Of a DNA stretch of 64,000 nucleotides, positions 7,668-16,159 are shown piece by piece. Each line of letters starts with the position of its first letter. The first letter of the stretch is position 1. The translations under genes were made by a program, and so were the position numbers. The notes under the pieces are model-generated. The model saw nothing but the letters and a program-made list of their open reading frames with translations. It made no database searches and was not told where the DNA came from. This DNA comes from Ochrobactrum sp. RH2CCR150 (lineage in GTDB: Bacteria; Pseudomonadota; Alphaproteobacteria; Rhizobiales; Rhizobiaceae): positions 1 to 64,000 of the forward strand of contig JACGXE010000012.1 of NCBI GenBank assembly GCA_014138095.1, in the 5' to 3' direction.

Positions 7668-8864
7668 ATGCCCCTCCGCAAGCGACTCGTTATCCAGTTC
7701 ACAGGCTATGAAGGCCTGCACCCCAAAGCCGTCCGCGTGCGCCACGCGCAAGTCCTGAAAGACTTCGACAAGCTCTGGAACGCCAAGACCAAGCTGCCGC
7801 CCATGACGGACGAGCCGGACAATAGCGGCACGACGTTGGCTGTCACTGAGGGCAATGGCTGGCGAACGGAGACCGAGTTTTGCCAGTTCGGCACTGCGGA
7901 TATTTTTGACGACTACGCCGCGCGCTCGACGCCCAGGCGGATGCTGACCGGCTTCTTCGCCTTCATGAACATCCTGTTTACCGGCACGCTGTGGCGCTAT
8001 CTCACGACGAGTTGGCGCTTCGTGCTGTTCTTCCTGTGGCCATTCCTGCTGTCGCTCGCCATTTTGGGCGTTGCAGCCCTTATCGCCACAGCGCCGATGC
8101 TGGCCGGTTTTTCAGCGCTGCATCTTCTCTGGTCCGCGCCGCTCGCAGCCTTCCTTGCAACGCTTCTCGTGCGCAGGCCCGGCGACAAGTTCTTCATGTC
8201 CTATCTGCTCGACGACTGGTCGGCAGCCTATGACCGCATTCATGACCGCAACGCGAAGCTGAACCAGCGCCGGACGGCCTTTGCCGAGACGCTGATGCGC
8301 AAGATCGAAGAAAGCCATGCGGATGAAGTCATCATTGTTGCGCATAGTCTCGGCACTGTGCCCGCTATCGAGGCGCTTGCCACCGTTCAGCGTCAGCGCC
8401 CCGACCTTCTGAAGCTGCAGCCGGTATCGCTGCTGGCCGTCGGCTCCTGCCTGATGATGATCGCCCTGCATCCACGAGCGAAAGCGCTCCGCGAGGATGT
8501 GCGTGTGGTGCTTGAGGATAGCCCGGTCCTATGGTCGGAATTCCAGGTGCTGACAGATATCATCCATTTCTACGGTTCCGACCCAGCCAGCGCCCTTAAG
8601 ATCAAGGCGGTCAATCCGCCACTCATTCATCGCATCCGTTTCAAGAACGTCCACAGCGAAAACCGCTACAAGCGCTCCAAGGGCAACTTCTTTCTGATGC
8701 ACCTTCTCTATGTGCGCGGGGCCGAGAAAAAGAACTTCTACGATTTCGGCATGTTCCTGCATGGCCCGTTTTTCTTCCGCGAGCTGATGACCACGCATAA
8801 AGGAAAAGCCGCCCCTCTCGATGAAGAAGGGCGGCTTCCGGTATCCTATCGCGAAGCGGCTTGA
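7668..8864 (+). CDS. Uncharacterised membrane protein with a lipase-type serine motif
   Basis: 398 residues from MPLRKRLVIQFTGYEGL; a TTG seven codons upstream is the alternative. The first 90 residues look soluble, then two or three hydrophobic helices lie at about 92-165 (WRFVLFFLWPFLLSLAILGVAALIA and following). The C-terminal half carries VIIVAHSLGTVPAIEAL near 222-238. AHSLG is the nucleophile elbow of alpha/beta hydrolases, so Ser227 could be catalytic. I do not recognise the family. A membrane-bound esterase or lipase is plausible but not shown. It ends 16 bp before a Bru-RS-like element. Confidence 0.8.
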   Translation: MPLRKRLVIQFTGYEGLHPKAVRVRHAQVLKDFDKLWNAKTKLPPMTDEPDNSGTTLAVTEGNGWRTETEFCQFGTADIFDDYAARSTPRRMLTGFFAFMNILFTGTLWRYLTTSWRFVLFFLWPFLLSLAILGVAALIATAPMLAGFSALHLLWSAPLAAFLATLLVRRPGDKFFMSYLLDDWSAAYDRIHDRNAKLNQRRTAFAETLMRKIEESHADEVIIVAHSLGTVPAIEALATVQRQRPDLLKLQPVSLLAVGSCLMMIALHPRAKALREDVRVVLEDSPVLWSEFQVLTDIIHFYGSDPASALKIKAVNPPLIHRIRFKNVHSENRYKRSKGNFFLMHLLYVRGAEKKNFYDFGMFLHGPFFFRELMTTHKGKAAPLDEEGRLPVSYREAA

Positions 8865-8880
8865 TGCCGTTCAGCCTTAG

Positions 8881-9020
8881 AGCCTGAATCAAAAAGCGAC
8901 ATGTGTGTGCGAAAATGGTGATTTTCGAGTACCGGAGCGGAGCGTACTTTTGGGTCCGTGAGCACCGGAATGAAGGAAATTGCCATTTGCAGCCACACAG
9001 GGCGACTTTTGGAACAGGCT
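8881..9020. mobile_element. Bru-RS-like palindromic element, copy 1
   Basis: A 140-bp imperfect palindrome with ends AGCCTG and CAGGCT. The 5-bp sequence CTTAG flanks it directly on both sides (8876-8880 and 9021-9025), as expected of a target-site duplication. Internally it shares GCGAAAATGGTGATTTTCGAG and CGTGAGCACCGGAATGAAG with the copy at 38.1 kb. It contains no gene. It resembles the Bru-RS palindromes known from Brucella, a name I assign from memory. The right-hand duplication contains the stop codon of the MaoC gene. Confidence 0.8.
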
Positions 9021-9021
9021 C

Positions 9022-9498
9022 TTAGTCTTTTGGCGGCTCTACAACGGCAATCGTCAGCCAGGTGGCCGTCAAGGCGGGTTTCAGCGAGTTCTCGATTTCG
9101 AGCGTCACATCGTAATAGTTCACGACTCGTCCCGATGGGCGAATATCGGCATCGGCCAGCTTGAAGCGCGCACGCACCCGCGCGCCGGTCTTGACCGGTG
9201 ACTGGAAGCGCAGCTTGTCGAAGCCGTAATTGATGCCCATCGTTGCGCCTTCCAGCATGGGCAGCGCTTCATAGGCCAGCGTGGACAAAAGCGACAGCGT
9301 CAGAAAGCCATGCGCAATGGTGCCGCCAAAGGGCGTTTCCTTGGCAGCGCGTTCCGGATCGACATGGATGAACTGGTGATCGTCGGTCGCATCCGCGAAC
9401 TGGTTGATCATTTCCTGTGTGACTTCGCGCCACTCGGAACATCCGATTTCCGTGCCGATTGCGTCGCGCAACTGATCGAGCGTGATTGCGTCTTTCAT
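9022..9498 (-). CDS. MaoC-like (R)-specific enoyl-CoA hydratase-type hot-dog protein
   Basis: 158 residues from MKDAITLDQLRDAIG; the upstream extension of the frame runs into a repeat and is not coding. The hydratase motif is clear: DATDDHQFIHVDPERA with the catalytic Asp and His, then PFGGTIAHGFLTLSLL. Such enzymes hydrate trans-2-enoyl-CoA to (R)-3-hydroxyacyl-CoA, in fatty acid or polyhydroxyalkanoate metabolism; the acyl chain is unknown. It lies between two Bru-RS-like elements. Its TAA stop falls in the CTTAG duplication of copy 1. Only about 57 bp remain upstream before copy 2, so the promoter must be within that stretch or in the repeat itself. Confidence 0.9.
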   Translation of the reverse strand: MKDAITLDQLRDAIGTEIGCSEWREVTQEMINQFADATDDHQFIHVDPERAAKETPFGGTIAHGFLTLSLLSTLAYEALPMLEGATMGINYGFDKLRFQSPVKTGARVRARFKLADADIRPSGRVVNYYDVTLEIENSLKPALTATWLTIAVVEPPKD

Positions 9499-9555
9499 TC
9501 GCTGGCCATTCCTGCTGAACTGATTTGCCCTTTGTTTAACCCATAGCGCGCTTAG

Positions 9556-9694
9556 TGTCTGAATCAAAAAGCGGCAGGCCGTGGCGAAAATGGTGATTTC
9601 GAGAACCGGAGCGCAGCGTACATTTGGGTACGTGAGCACCGGAAGCGCAGAAATTGCCATTTGCAGCCCGGCATGGCGACTTTTGGATCAGACA
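9556..9694. mobile_element. Bru-RS-like palindromic element, copy 2
   Basis: A 139-bp imperfect palindrome with ends TGTCTGA and TCAGACA, flanked by direct CTTAG repeats (9551-9555 and 9695-9699). It is more diverged from copies 1 and 3 than they are from each other, for example GGCAGGCCGTGGCGAAAAT and GCAGCCCGGCATGGCGAC. The right duplication contains the TAA stop of the HAD gene. The element lies between the HAD stop and the MaoC start, so it may shape MaoC transcription. Confidence 0.8.
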
Positions 9695-9695
9695 C

Positions 9696-10367
9696 TTAGG
9701 CGGCAACCAGAATTTCCCGCGCAATGTCATCCCAATGCGTGAAAACCTGATGCGCGCCCTTGGACGAAAGGCGCTCGGCATGGCCGTCATAGGTATGTGC
9801 GCCGCCGGTATAACCAAAAGCGGTCATACCCGCAGCAATCGCGCCTTCGACACCGAAGGGTGAATCCTCGATCACCACGCAGCGCGACGGATCGACGCCC
9901 ATCTTGTCGGCGGCGAACAGAAACAGATCCGGCGCAGGCTTGCCGCGCTTCACCATGGTGGACGAATAAACCGCATCGCCGAAATAATGGTTGATGCCTG
10001 TCTTTTCCAGACTGAAGGCAATGCGCTCGGGATGCGAGGACGAGGCCACGCAACGCTTCTGCGGCAGTTCACGCAGGAAGCTGGCGATACCAACGGTCGG
10101 CTCCAGCGCTTCCGCGAACAAGGTCCGGGTGGCAGGCCAGAATTCGCCATCGACGCCATCCGGCAGGCGATGGCCGGTCATATCCTCGATCATCTTCATT
10201 ATATCGGCCTGTTTCATGCCGATTCCCTTGGCCACCGTGCCCTGCGGCAGTTCCATGCCGTGATTGGCATAGACGCGCTCGAAAGCGAGGCAGGACAGAA
10301 CTTCGCTATCGACGAGAACGCCGTCACAATCGAAGATCACAAGATCAAAGGGGGATACACTGCTCAT
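9696..10367 (-). CDS. HAD-superfamily phosphatase (beta-phosphoglucomutase-like subfamily)
   Basis: 223 residues. Motif I is FDCDGVLVDSE, with the nucleophile Asp13 and the general acid Asp15. Motif II Ser is in CVASSSHPERIAF, the motif III Lys is in MVKRGKPAPDLFLFAADKMG, and motif IV is CVVIEDSPFGVEGAIAAG. The helical cap after motif I places it with phosphoglycolate phosphatase, beta-phosphoglucomutase and sugar-phosphate phosphatases. The substrate is unknown. It is divergent from the Rossmann-SAF oxidoreductase gene (229 bp apart) and upstream of the MaoC gene, from which a Bru-RS element separates it. The stop codon lies in that element's target duplication. Confidence 0.9.
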   Translation of the reverse strand: MSSVSPFDLVIFDCDGVLVDSEVLSCLAFERVYANHGMELPQGTVAKGIGMKQADIMKMIEDMTGHRLPDGVDGEFWPATRTLFAEALEPTVGIASFLRELPQKRCVASSSHPERIAFSLEKTGINHYFGDAVYSSTMVKRGKPAPDLFLFAADKMGVDPSRCVVIEDSPFGVEGAIAAGMTAFGYTGGAHTYDGHAERLSSKGAHQVFTHWDDIAREILVAA

Positions 10368-10511
10368 TTTGGCTCCAGTGGCCCTATAAAGGGATGCATA
10401 TTTTGTCGCGCAGATTGGGGATGCGCGCCTGTCGGTGTTGATATAGAGACTGTTGGTCTATTACGCACGTAATTCAACACGAACGTGACAATATTACCGA
10501 TTACCGGCCAG

Positions 10512-10555
10512 GCATTCCCAGCAAAAGTGTGAAGCGATTTTGCGTTTGGGAATGC
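10512..10555. repeat. Palindromic repeat upstream of the Rossmann-SAF gene
   Basis: GCATTCCCA (10512-10520) pairs with TGGGAATGC (10547-10555), and the interior GCAAAAGTGTGAAGCGATTTTGC is itself partly symmetric. The same family occurs at 22406-22446 and 22595-22639. Related GCATCCCGAAAA palindromes are common in Rhizobiales. It lies 41 bp before the start of the downstream gene. Confidence 0.65.
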
Positions 10556-10596
10556 ATAGATACAAAATTGCGGCCATTAGCTTTGCGGAGAGTTTC

Positions 10597-11913
10597 ATGA
10601 CGACAAATGTGGCATTGGTTGGACTGGCACGCGATCTTGCAGCGCGAGCTGAAACCGGCAAGCCGATCCGCATCGGTCTCATTGGCGCTGGCGAGATGGG
10701 CACGGACATCGTCACGCAGGTGGCGCGGATGCAGGGCATCGAAGTCGGCGCACTTTCCGCCCGCAGGCTTCCAAACACGTTCAAAGCTGTGCGCACCGCC
10801 TATGGCGACGAAGAAAATGCGCAGGAAGCCAACAGCGAAGCGGCGATGACCCGCGCCATCGAGAATGGCAAGATCGCCGTCACCGGCGACAATGACCTGA
10901 TCCTCTCCAACCCGCTGATCGATGTCGTGATCGACGCCACCGGCATTCCGGAAGTGGGCGCGGAAACCGGCATCAAGGCGATCCGCAATGGTAAGCATCT
11001 CGTGATGATGAATGTCGAAGCCGACGTCACCATCGGCCCCTATCTCAAAGCCGAGGCCGACAAGCGGGGCGTGATTTATTCGCTTGGCGCCGGCGATGAG
11101 CCATCATCCTGCATGGAGCTGATCGAATTCGTGTCCGCCATGGGCCACAAGGTTGTGGCCGCCGGCAAAGGCAAGAACAATCCGCTCAATTTCGATGCGA
11201 TCCCCGACGATTATCAGGAAGAGGCGGACCGCCGGAACATGAATGTCCGCCTGCTTGTGGAATTCATCGACGGCTCCAAGACCATGGTCGAAATGGCGGC
11301 CATCGCCAACGCCACCGGGCTTGTCCCCGACATTGCAGGCATGCATGGCCCCAGAGCCGCGATCGACGAGCTGAACCGCACCCTGATCCCGAAAGAAGAC
11401 GGCGGCGTTCTCAACAAATCGGGCGTGGTCGATTATTCCATCGGGCGCGGCGTATCGCCGGGCGTCTTCGTCATCGCCAAGATGGAACATCCCCGCCTTG
11501 TCGAGCGGCTGGAAGACCTGAAGATGGGCAAAGGCCCCTATTTCACCTTCCACCGCCCTTTCCACCTCACCTCGCTGGAAGTGCCGCTGACCGTGGCGCG
11601 CGTGGTGCTGCACGGCAAGACCGATATGGTGCCGCTGCCGAAACCCGTGGCGGAAGTCTGCGCGGTTGCCAAGAAGGATTTGCAGCCGGGCGACCGTCTC
11701 GATGCCATCGGCCAATATTGCTATCGCTCCTGGATCATGACGACGCCGGAAGCCCGTGCAGCCAAGGCCATTCCCTGCGGCCTGCTCCAGAACGGCTCGG
11801 TCATCGCGCCGATCAAGAAGGGTGAACTCATCACCTACGCCAATGCTGCGCCGCAGCCCGGCTCGAAGATCGCCGAACTGCGCGCTTTGCAGGACAAGAT
11901 GATTTACGGCTGA
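10597..11913 (+). CDS. NAD(P)-dependent oxidoreductase, Rossmann domain plus C-terminal SAF domain
   Basis: 438 residues from MTTNVALVGL with a GGAGAG site; an ATG at 10540 lies in a repeat. The N-terminal part has a dinucleotide-binding motif (IGLIGAGEMGTDIV) and resembles homoserine-dehydrogenase-type folds (VVIDATGIPEVGAETGIKA). The catalytic middle part is followed by a C-terminal SAF-like module (AIPCGLLQNGSVIAPIKKGELITYANA), found in sialic acid synthase and altronate dehydratase. Such proteins are thought to act on sugar acids or polyols, but I cannot name the substrate. No pathway genes are adjacent except a divergent HAD phosphatase. Confidence 0.85.
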   Translation: MTTNVALVGLARDLAARAETGKPIRIGLIGAGEMGTDIVTQVARMQGIEVGALSARRLPNTFKAVRTAYGDEENAQEANSEAAMTRAIENGKIAVTGDNDLILSNPLIDVVIDATGIPEVGAETGIKAIRNGKHLVMMNVEADVTIGPYLKAEADKRGVIYSLGAGDEPSSCMELIEFVSAMGHKVVAAGKGKNNPLNFDAIPDDYQEEADRRNMNVRLLVEFIDGSKTMVEMAAIANATGLVPDIAGMHGPRAAIDELNRTLIPKEDGGVLNKSGVVDYSIGRGVSPGVFVIAKMEHPRLVERLEDLKMGKGPYFTFHRPFHLTSLEVPLTVARVVLHGKTDMVPLPKPVAEVCAVAKKDLQPGDRLDAIGQYCYRSWIMTTPEARAAKAIPCGLLQNGSVIAPIKKGELITYANAAPQPGSKIAELRALQDKMIYG

Positions 11914-12002
11914 TCCGGCCTCATGATGTCAGAAATATACCGGCAACTGAACAAACGAGGGTACCATCGAGCAAAATGCAATTCTGGTTCCGAGGCATCA
12001 GA

Positions 12003-12668
12003 CTAGTCGCTTGTTTCCTTGTCGAGAATGAAAATGGAAATGTCTGGCTGCGGGATCGCTTCCACCGTTTGATTGCTGAGCTTGATATCCGACGCCTGTT
12101 GGTCATCCAGAAATTTGGCAAAATATTCGGTTTTAAATATTGTTTCTATCTCATCATCACTCATAGACGTGCATTTACTATACACATCCTTCCCAAATTT
12201 ATGAAGATGCTCCAACGTTGCCAGCACTCGCATTATCTCGTCAGGCTTGCCTCCCATTGCATCGGAGGCTGCAGCATGTAGCAGAAACAAAGAACCCGGC
12301 AAGGCTTGACGCTCTCCTGCGGCACAATAGATAAACGTTGCGGCTGAAGCTGTCATACCACCGTTGATGGCCCTGACGGGAACAGATGAACCCTTCACAA
12401 TCGTATAAGCCAGCAATCCGTCAAAAGCACTTCCACCCGGGCTGTTGATGACGAGATTTATGCCTTTCAATGAAGGATATTTTATACTGAGCTGATTGAA
12501 CGTATCCCCCAGTTCTGCAACACTCTTTTGCGTCACTGTAGCAGTAAAATAAACATTAGCCGTAACCGCATTTTTACCGTCGTCCTGAGGGAAAGTAGCG
12601 ATAACTTCGGCTTGCGCATAAGAAAAATTAAAAATATAGATCATAATAAAAATAATGAAGTTTTTCAT
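12003..12668 (-). CDS. Exported ClpP/crotonase-fold serine protease-like protein
   Basis: 221 residues. A short hydrophobic signal (MKNFIIFIMIYIFNFSYAQA) directs it out of the cytoplasm. The body resembles ClpP: the oxyanion strand INSPGGS at 74-80, a candidate nucleophile Ser108 in GGMTASAATF, and a candidate His131 in LFLLHAAAS. It matches the kind of protein called a periplasmic ClpP-like protein (COG3904 as I recall it). No Clp ATPase can act in the periplasm, so substrate selection must differ from ClpP. The gene is much more AT-rich than its neighbours, suggesting horizontal transfer. Its substrate is unknown. Confidence 0.82.
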   Translation of the reverse strand: MKNFIIFIMIYIFNFSYAQAEVIATFPQDDGKNAVTANVYFTATVTQKSVAELGDTFNQLSIKYPSLKGINLVINSPGGSAFDGLLAYTIVKGSSVPVRAINGGMTASAATFIYCAAGERQALPGSLFLLHAAASDAMGGKPDEIMRVLATLEHLHKFGKDVYSKCTSMSDDEIETIFKTEYFAKFLDDQQASDIKLSNQTVEAIPQPDISIFILDKETSD

Positions 12669-12689
12669 AAAACCTCCAAAGAAATAAAT

Positions 12690-12723
12690 AAATAAAGGGC
12701 GGGAATTTCCCGCCCTTTATTTC
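12690..12723 (-). terminator. Terminator of the pnt operon
   Basis: A near-perfect 15-bp stem (AAATAAAGGGCGGGA with TCCCGCCCTTTATTT) with A/T-rich ends lies 15 bp past the pntB stop and 22 bp before the start of the ClpP-like gene. It should isolate the two transcription units and could act in both directions. Confidence 0.92.
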
Positions 12724-12737
12724 AATCAGAAATCAAT

Positions 12738-14138
12738 TTAGTGATCAAGCGCCTTCACAATACTCTCCACCATCTTCTTCGCATCGGCGAAGAGCATCAT
12801 GGTGTTGTCGCGGAAGAACAGTTCGTTTTCCACGCCCGCATAGCCGGAGCCCATGCCGCGCTTGATGAACAGAACCGTGCCGGCCTTGTCGACATCGAGG
12901 ATCGGCATGCCGAAGATGGGTGACTTCGGATCGGTCTTCGCGGCTGGATTGGTGACGTCATTTGCGCCGATAACGAAAGCCACATCGGCCTGCGCGAATT
13001 CCGAATTGATGTCTTCCAGCTCGAACACTTCATCGTAAGGCACATTGGCCTCGGCCAGCAGCACGTTCATATGGCCCGGCATGCGACCGGCCACCGGATG
13101 GATGGCGTATTTGACTTCCACGCCTTCCGCCTTGAGCTTGTCGGCCATTTCACGCAGTGCGTGCTGGGCCTGCGCCACCGCCATGCCGTAGCCCGGCACA
13201 ATGATGACCTTGGAAGCGTTCTTCATGATGAAGGCAGCGTCGTCGGCAGAACCCTGCTTGACCGGACGCTGTTCAACCTCGCCAGCCGGACCGCCAGACG
13301 TATCGCCGCCAAAGCCGCCGAGAATGACCGAGATGAACGAACGGTTCATGCCCTTACACATGATGTAGGACAGGATCGCGCCCGATGAGCCGACCAGCGC
13401 GCCGGTGATGATCAGCGCCAGATTGCCAAGCGTGAAGCCGATGCCTGCCGCTGCCCAGCCCGAATAGGAGTTGAGCATGGAAACCACGACCGGCATATCC
13501 GCGCCGCCGATTGGCACGATGATCAGCACGCCGAATACCAGCGACAGCAGCACGATCAGCCAGAACACGAAATGGCTTTCGGTGTTCACCAGCACAACAA
13601 CCAGCACCACGATGGCTGCAGCCAGCGCGGCATTGATGACATGACGTCCCGGCAGCATGATCGGCTTGCCCGACATGCGACCGTCAAGCTTGAGGAAGGC
13701 GATGATCGAACCGGTGAAGGTGATCGCGCCGATGGCGACGCCCAGCGACATTTCGATCAGCGCCTGACCGTGGATCTGGCCTACTTCGCCGATACCGAAG
13801 GAATGCGGCGAGTAGATTGCGGCAGCGGCCACCAGAACGGCAGCAAGACCGATCAGCGAGTGGAACGCGGCGACGAGCTGCGGCATAGCCGTCATAGCGA
13901 TGCGGCGTGCGATGACCGCACCGATACCGCCACCGATGGCGATGCCGATGACGATCAGCGACAGGCCGCCGAAGCTTGGACGCGCCAGCAGAAGCGTGGT
14001 GACGATGGAAATCGCCATACCGATCATGCCGTACATATTGCCCTGACGGCTGGTCGTCGGATGCGACAGGCCGCGCAGCGCCAGAATGAACAGCACGCCG
14101 GAGACGAGGTAAAGGAAGGCTGCGAGATTAACGCTCAT
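12738..14138 (-). CDS. pntB: NAD(P) transhydrogenase subunit beta
   Basis: 466 residues, the usual PntB length. The N-terminal half is a multi-helix membrane domain (dII). The C-terminal dIII domain binds NADP(H), with the motif VPGYGMAVAQAQHALREMADKL and the downstream GANDVTNPAAKTDPKSPI. With PntAA and PntAB it couples proton entry to hydride transfer from NADH to NADP+, supplying NADPH. It is the last gene of pntAA-pntAB-pntB, starting 12 bp after pntAB, and a strong terminator follows. Confidence 0.97.
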   Translation of the reverse strand: MSVNLAAFLYLVSGVLFILALRGLSHPTTSRQGNMYGMIGMAISIVTTLLLARPSFGGLSLIVIGIAIGGGIGAVIARRIAMTAMPQLVAAFHSLIGLAAVLVAAAAIYSPHSFGIGEVGQIHGQALIEMSLGVAIGAITFTGSIIAFLKLDGRMSGKPIMLPGRHVINAALAAAIVVLVVVLVNTESHFVFWLIVLLSLVFGVLIIVPIGGADMPVVVSMLNSYSGWAAAGIGFTLGNLALIITGALVGSSGAILSYIMCKGMNRSFISVILGGFGGDTSGGPAGEVEQRPVKQGSADDAAFIMKNASKVIIVPGYGMAVAQAQHALREMADKLKAEGVEVKYAIHPVAGRMPGHMNVLLAEANVPYDEVFELEDINSEFAQADVAFVIGANDVTNPAAKTDPKSPIFGMPILDVDKAGTVLFIKRGMGSGYAGVENELFFRDNTMMLFADAKKMVESIVKALDH

Positions 14139-14150
14139 AATGGTTCAGCC

Positions 14151-14570
14151 TCACTTTTCTTTTTTCTTGTACATGGCGAGCATGCGCTGGGTGACCAGAA
14201 AGCCGCCGAAAATGTTGACGCTCGCGAGAATGAGCGCAATGAAACCGAAGCCGGTTGCCCAGCCCGAAAGCGAAAGGCCGACGGCCAGAAGCGCACCCAC
14301 CACGATCACCGATGAAATGGCGTTGGTAACGGCCATCAACGGGGTGTGCAGCGCAGGCGTGACCGACCACACGACGTAATAGCCGACGAAAATCGCCAGA
14401 ATGAAAATCGCAAAGCGGAACACGAACGGATCAATCACGCCACCCGATGCGGCATGCGCGGCAGCCGCCGCAGCATCACCCAGACCACCTGCGTTTTCCG
14501 CAGCCTGACGGACAGCATCTGCGGCCTGGTTCAAGCTCTCAAGAGCTTTATCGAGACTAGTTTCGGCCAT
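14151..14570 (-). CDS. pntAB: NAD(P) transhydrogenase subunit alpha, membrane part
   Basis: 139 residues. The first 45 are Ala-rich and soluble ([22 protein letters not shown]). Then come about three to four membrane helices ([48 protein letters not shown]), matching the membrane part of E. coli PntA as a separate polypeptide, which is the split form common in alphaproteobacteria. It helps form the proton channel with PntB. Its first base is also the last base of the pntAA stop codon, so the two overlap by one base and are probably translationally coupled. Confidence 0.96.
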   Translation of the reverse strand: MAETSLDKALESLNQAADAVRQAAENAGGLGDAAAAAAHAASGGVIDPFVFRFAIFILAIFVGYYVVWSVTPALHTPLMAVTNAISSVIVVGALLAVGLSLSGWATGFGFIALILASVNIFGGFLVTQRMLAMYKKKEK

Positions 14571-15919
14571 TATGCCTCTCCTCCATCAACAGGAGACTTG
14601 GGGGAAGACGAAGACTTAGCAGCAGTCTTCGGTGCTTTTGCAGGCGCTTTTTTCGCTGCTTTCGGTGCTGGTTTGGCATCGCCGACTACCTCCGCCTTCG
14701 CCACTTTCGGCTTAGGTGCCGCTTTCGGCTTGGCAGCAGGCTTCGCTGGCTTTTCAACAGCAGGCGCGGCTGCGGCAGGCGTAGCATCAGCCTTGGCGAA
14801 AGCCGGATGCAGGATCGCACCCTGATGCGTCAGGAGCGTTGCCTTGACCAGTTCTTCCTGCGGATCGATCTTGAGAAGCTTGGTTTCCTTGTCGACGAGC
14901 GTTTCAAGGAAAGCAATCAGGTTGCGGGCATAAAGCTGCGACGCGCTCGCAGCAATACGGCCCGACATGTTGAGATGGCCGACAATCCTAACGCCATTTA
15001 CTTCAGCAACTTGACCAGGCACAGCGCCTTCCACATTGCCGCCGCGCTCGACCGCAAGATCGACCAGAACGGAACCCGGACGCATGGAAGCGACCATTTC
15101 CTTGGACACCAGACGCGGGGCCGGACGGCCCGGAATGAGCGCCGTGGTAATGACGATATCCTGCTTGGCAATATGGTCGGCAACGAGTGCGGCCTGCTTC
15201 GCCTGATATTCCTTCGACATTTCCTTGGCGTAACCGCCGGAGGTTTCCGCGGCCTTGAACTCATCATCCTCAACGGCGATGAACTTCGCACCGAGCGAGG
15301 CGACCTGTTCCTTTGCAGCAGGGCGAACGTCGGTTGCCGTCACGACAGCACCGAGACGACGCGCCGTTGCAATGGCCTGAAGACCCGCAACGCCTGCCCC
15401 CATAACGAAGACCTTGGCGGCAGGAACCGTACCGGCTGCCGTCATCATCATCGGCATGGCGCGGTCATAGACTTCCGCCGCGTCGATCACAGCCTGATAA
15501 CCGGCAAGGTTTGCCTGCGACGACAGCACATCCATCACCTGCGCACGGGTGATGCGCGGCATGAATTCCATGGTGAAAGCCGAAATTCCGGCCTTTGCGA
15601 GCGCCGCCACCGAATCTTCATGACCATAGGGATCAAGCATGGCAAACAGTGCTGCGCCCGATTTATACCCTTTGAGTTCCGTTTCCGTGGGACGGCGCAC
15701 TTTCAAAATAACGTCTGCCGTTTTGGCGTCAGCCGTTGTGCCTATGCGGGCACCGGCGGCAGCAAAATCGGCATCGGGAATGCGCGATTTCTCACCGGCG
15801 TTTTTTTCCACGACGACATCGAAGCCGAGCGCGATGAATTTCTTCACCGTCTCCGCCGATGCCGCAACGCGTGTCTCGTTGGGGTCACTCTCTAGCGGGA
15901 TAAATAACGTCTGGGCCAA
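14570..15919 (-). CDS. pntAA: NAD(P) transhydrogenase subunit alpha, NAD-binding part, with a long basic tail
   Basis: 449 residues from a TTG at 15919 preceded by AAAGGGAAA; the frame continues upstream to 16060 without family similarity. The dI domain binds NAD(H), with [31 protein letters not shown] and the RQD-loop equivalent region. The family part ends near residue 375. The remaining 70 or so residues are a Lys/Ala/Pro-rich tail (for example [20 protein letters not shown]) that looks like histone H1 and is unusual for PntA. It begins the pnt operon, one base overlapping pntAB. Confidence 0.95.
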   Translation of the reverse strand: MAQTLFIPLESDPNETRVAASAETVKKFIALGFDVVVEKNAGEKSRIPDADFAAAGARIGTTADAKTADVILKVRRPTETELKGYKSGAALFAMLDPYGHEDSVAALAKAGISAFTMEFMPRITRAQVMDVLSSQANLAGYQAVIDAAEVYDRAMPMMMTAAGTVPAAKVFVMGAGVAGLQAIATARRLGAVVTATDVRPAAKEQVASLGAKFIAVEDDEFKAAETSGGYAKEMSKEYQAKQAALVADHIAKQDIVITTALIPGRPAPRLVSKEMVASMRPGSVLVDLAVERGGNVEGAVPGQVAEVNGVRIVGHLNMSGRIAASASQLYARNLIAFLETLVDKETKLLKIDPQEELVKATLLTHQGAILHPAFAKADATPAAAAPAVEKPAKPAAKPKAAPKPKVAKAEVVGDAKPAPKAAKKAPAKAPKTAAKSSSSPKSPVDGGEA

Positions 15920-16159
15920 GCTGGTTTCCCTTTCATGGTCGTAATCCGGGCTTGATCCGGCCTTGCGGTCGGGCAGAATTGCGAGCCTCTCAAATGAGAC
16001 CCTTTGAAATAAACTGAGATACAGACATGCATAAAACCTCGGCACGGTAACCCATGCCAAGGCATTCGATCAAATCATGCGGGGTTAATCCCGGTTCGCT
16101 CTCTGAGCTTGCAGCATTTTTGCAAGACCGGATGACGCCATCCGGCCTGCGTCAATGCG

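Noticed and set aside
8876-9700. IS711 or another full insertion sequence at the Bru-RS-like copies
   Set aside because: The elements are 139-140 bp palindromes with no transposase frame.
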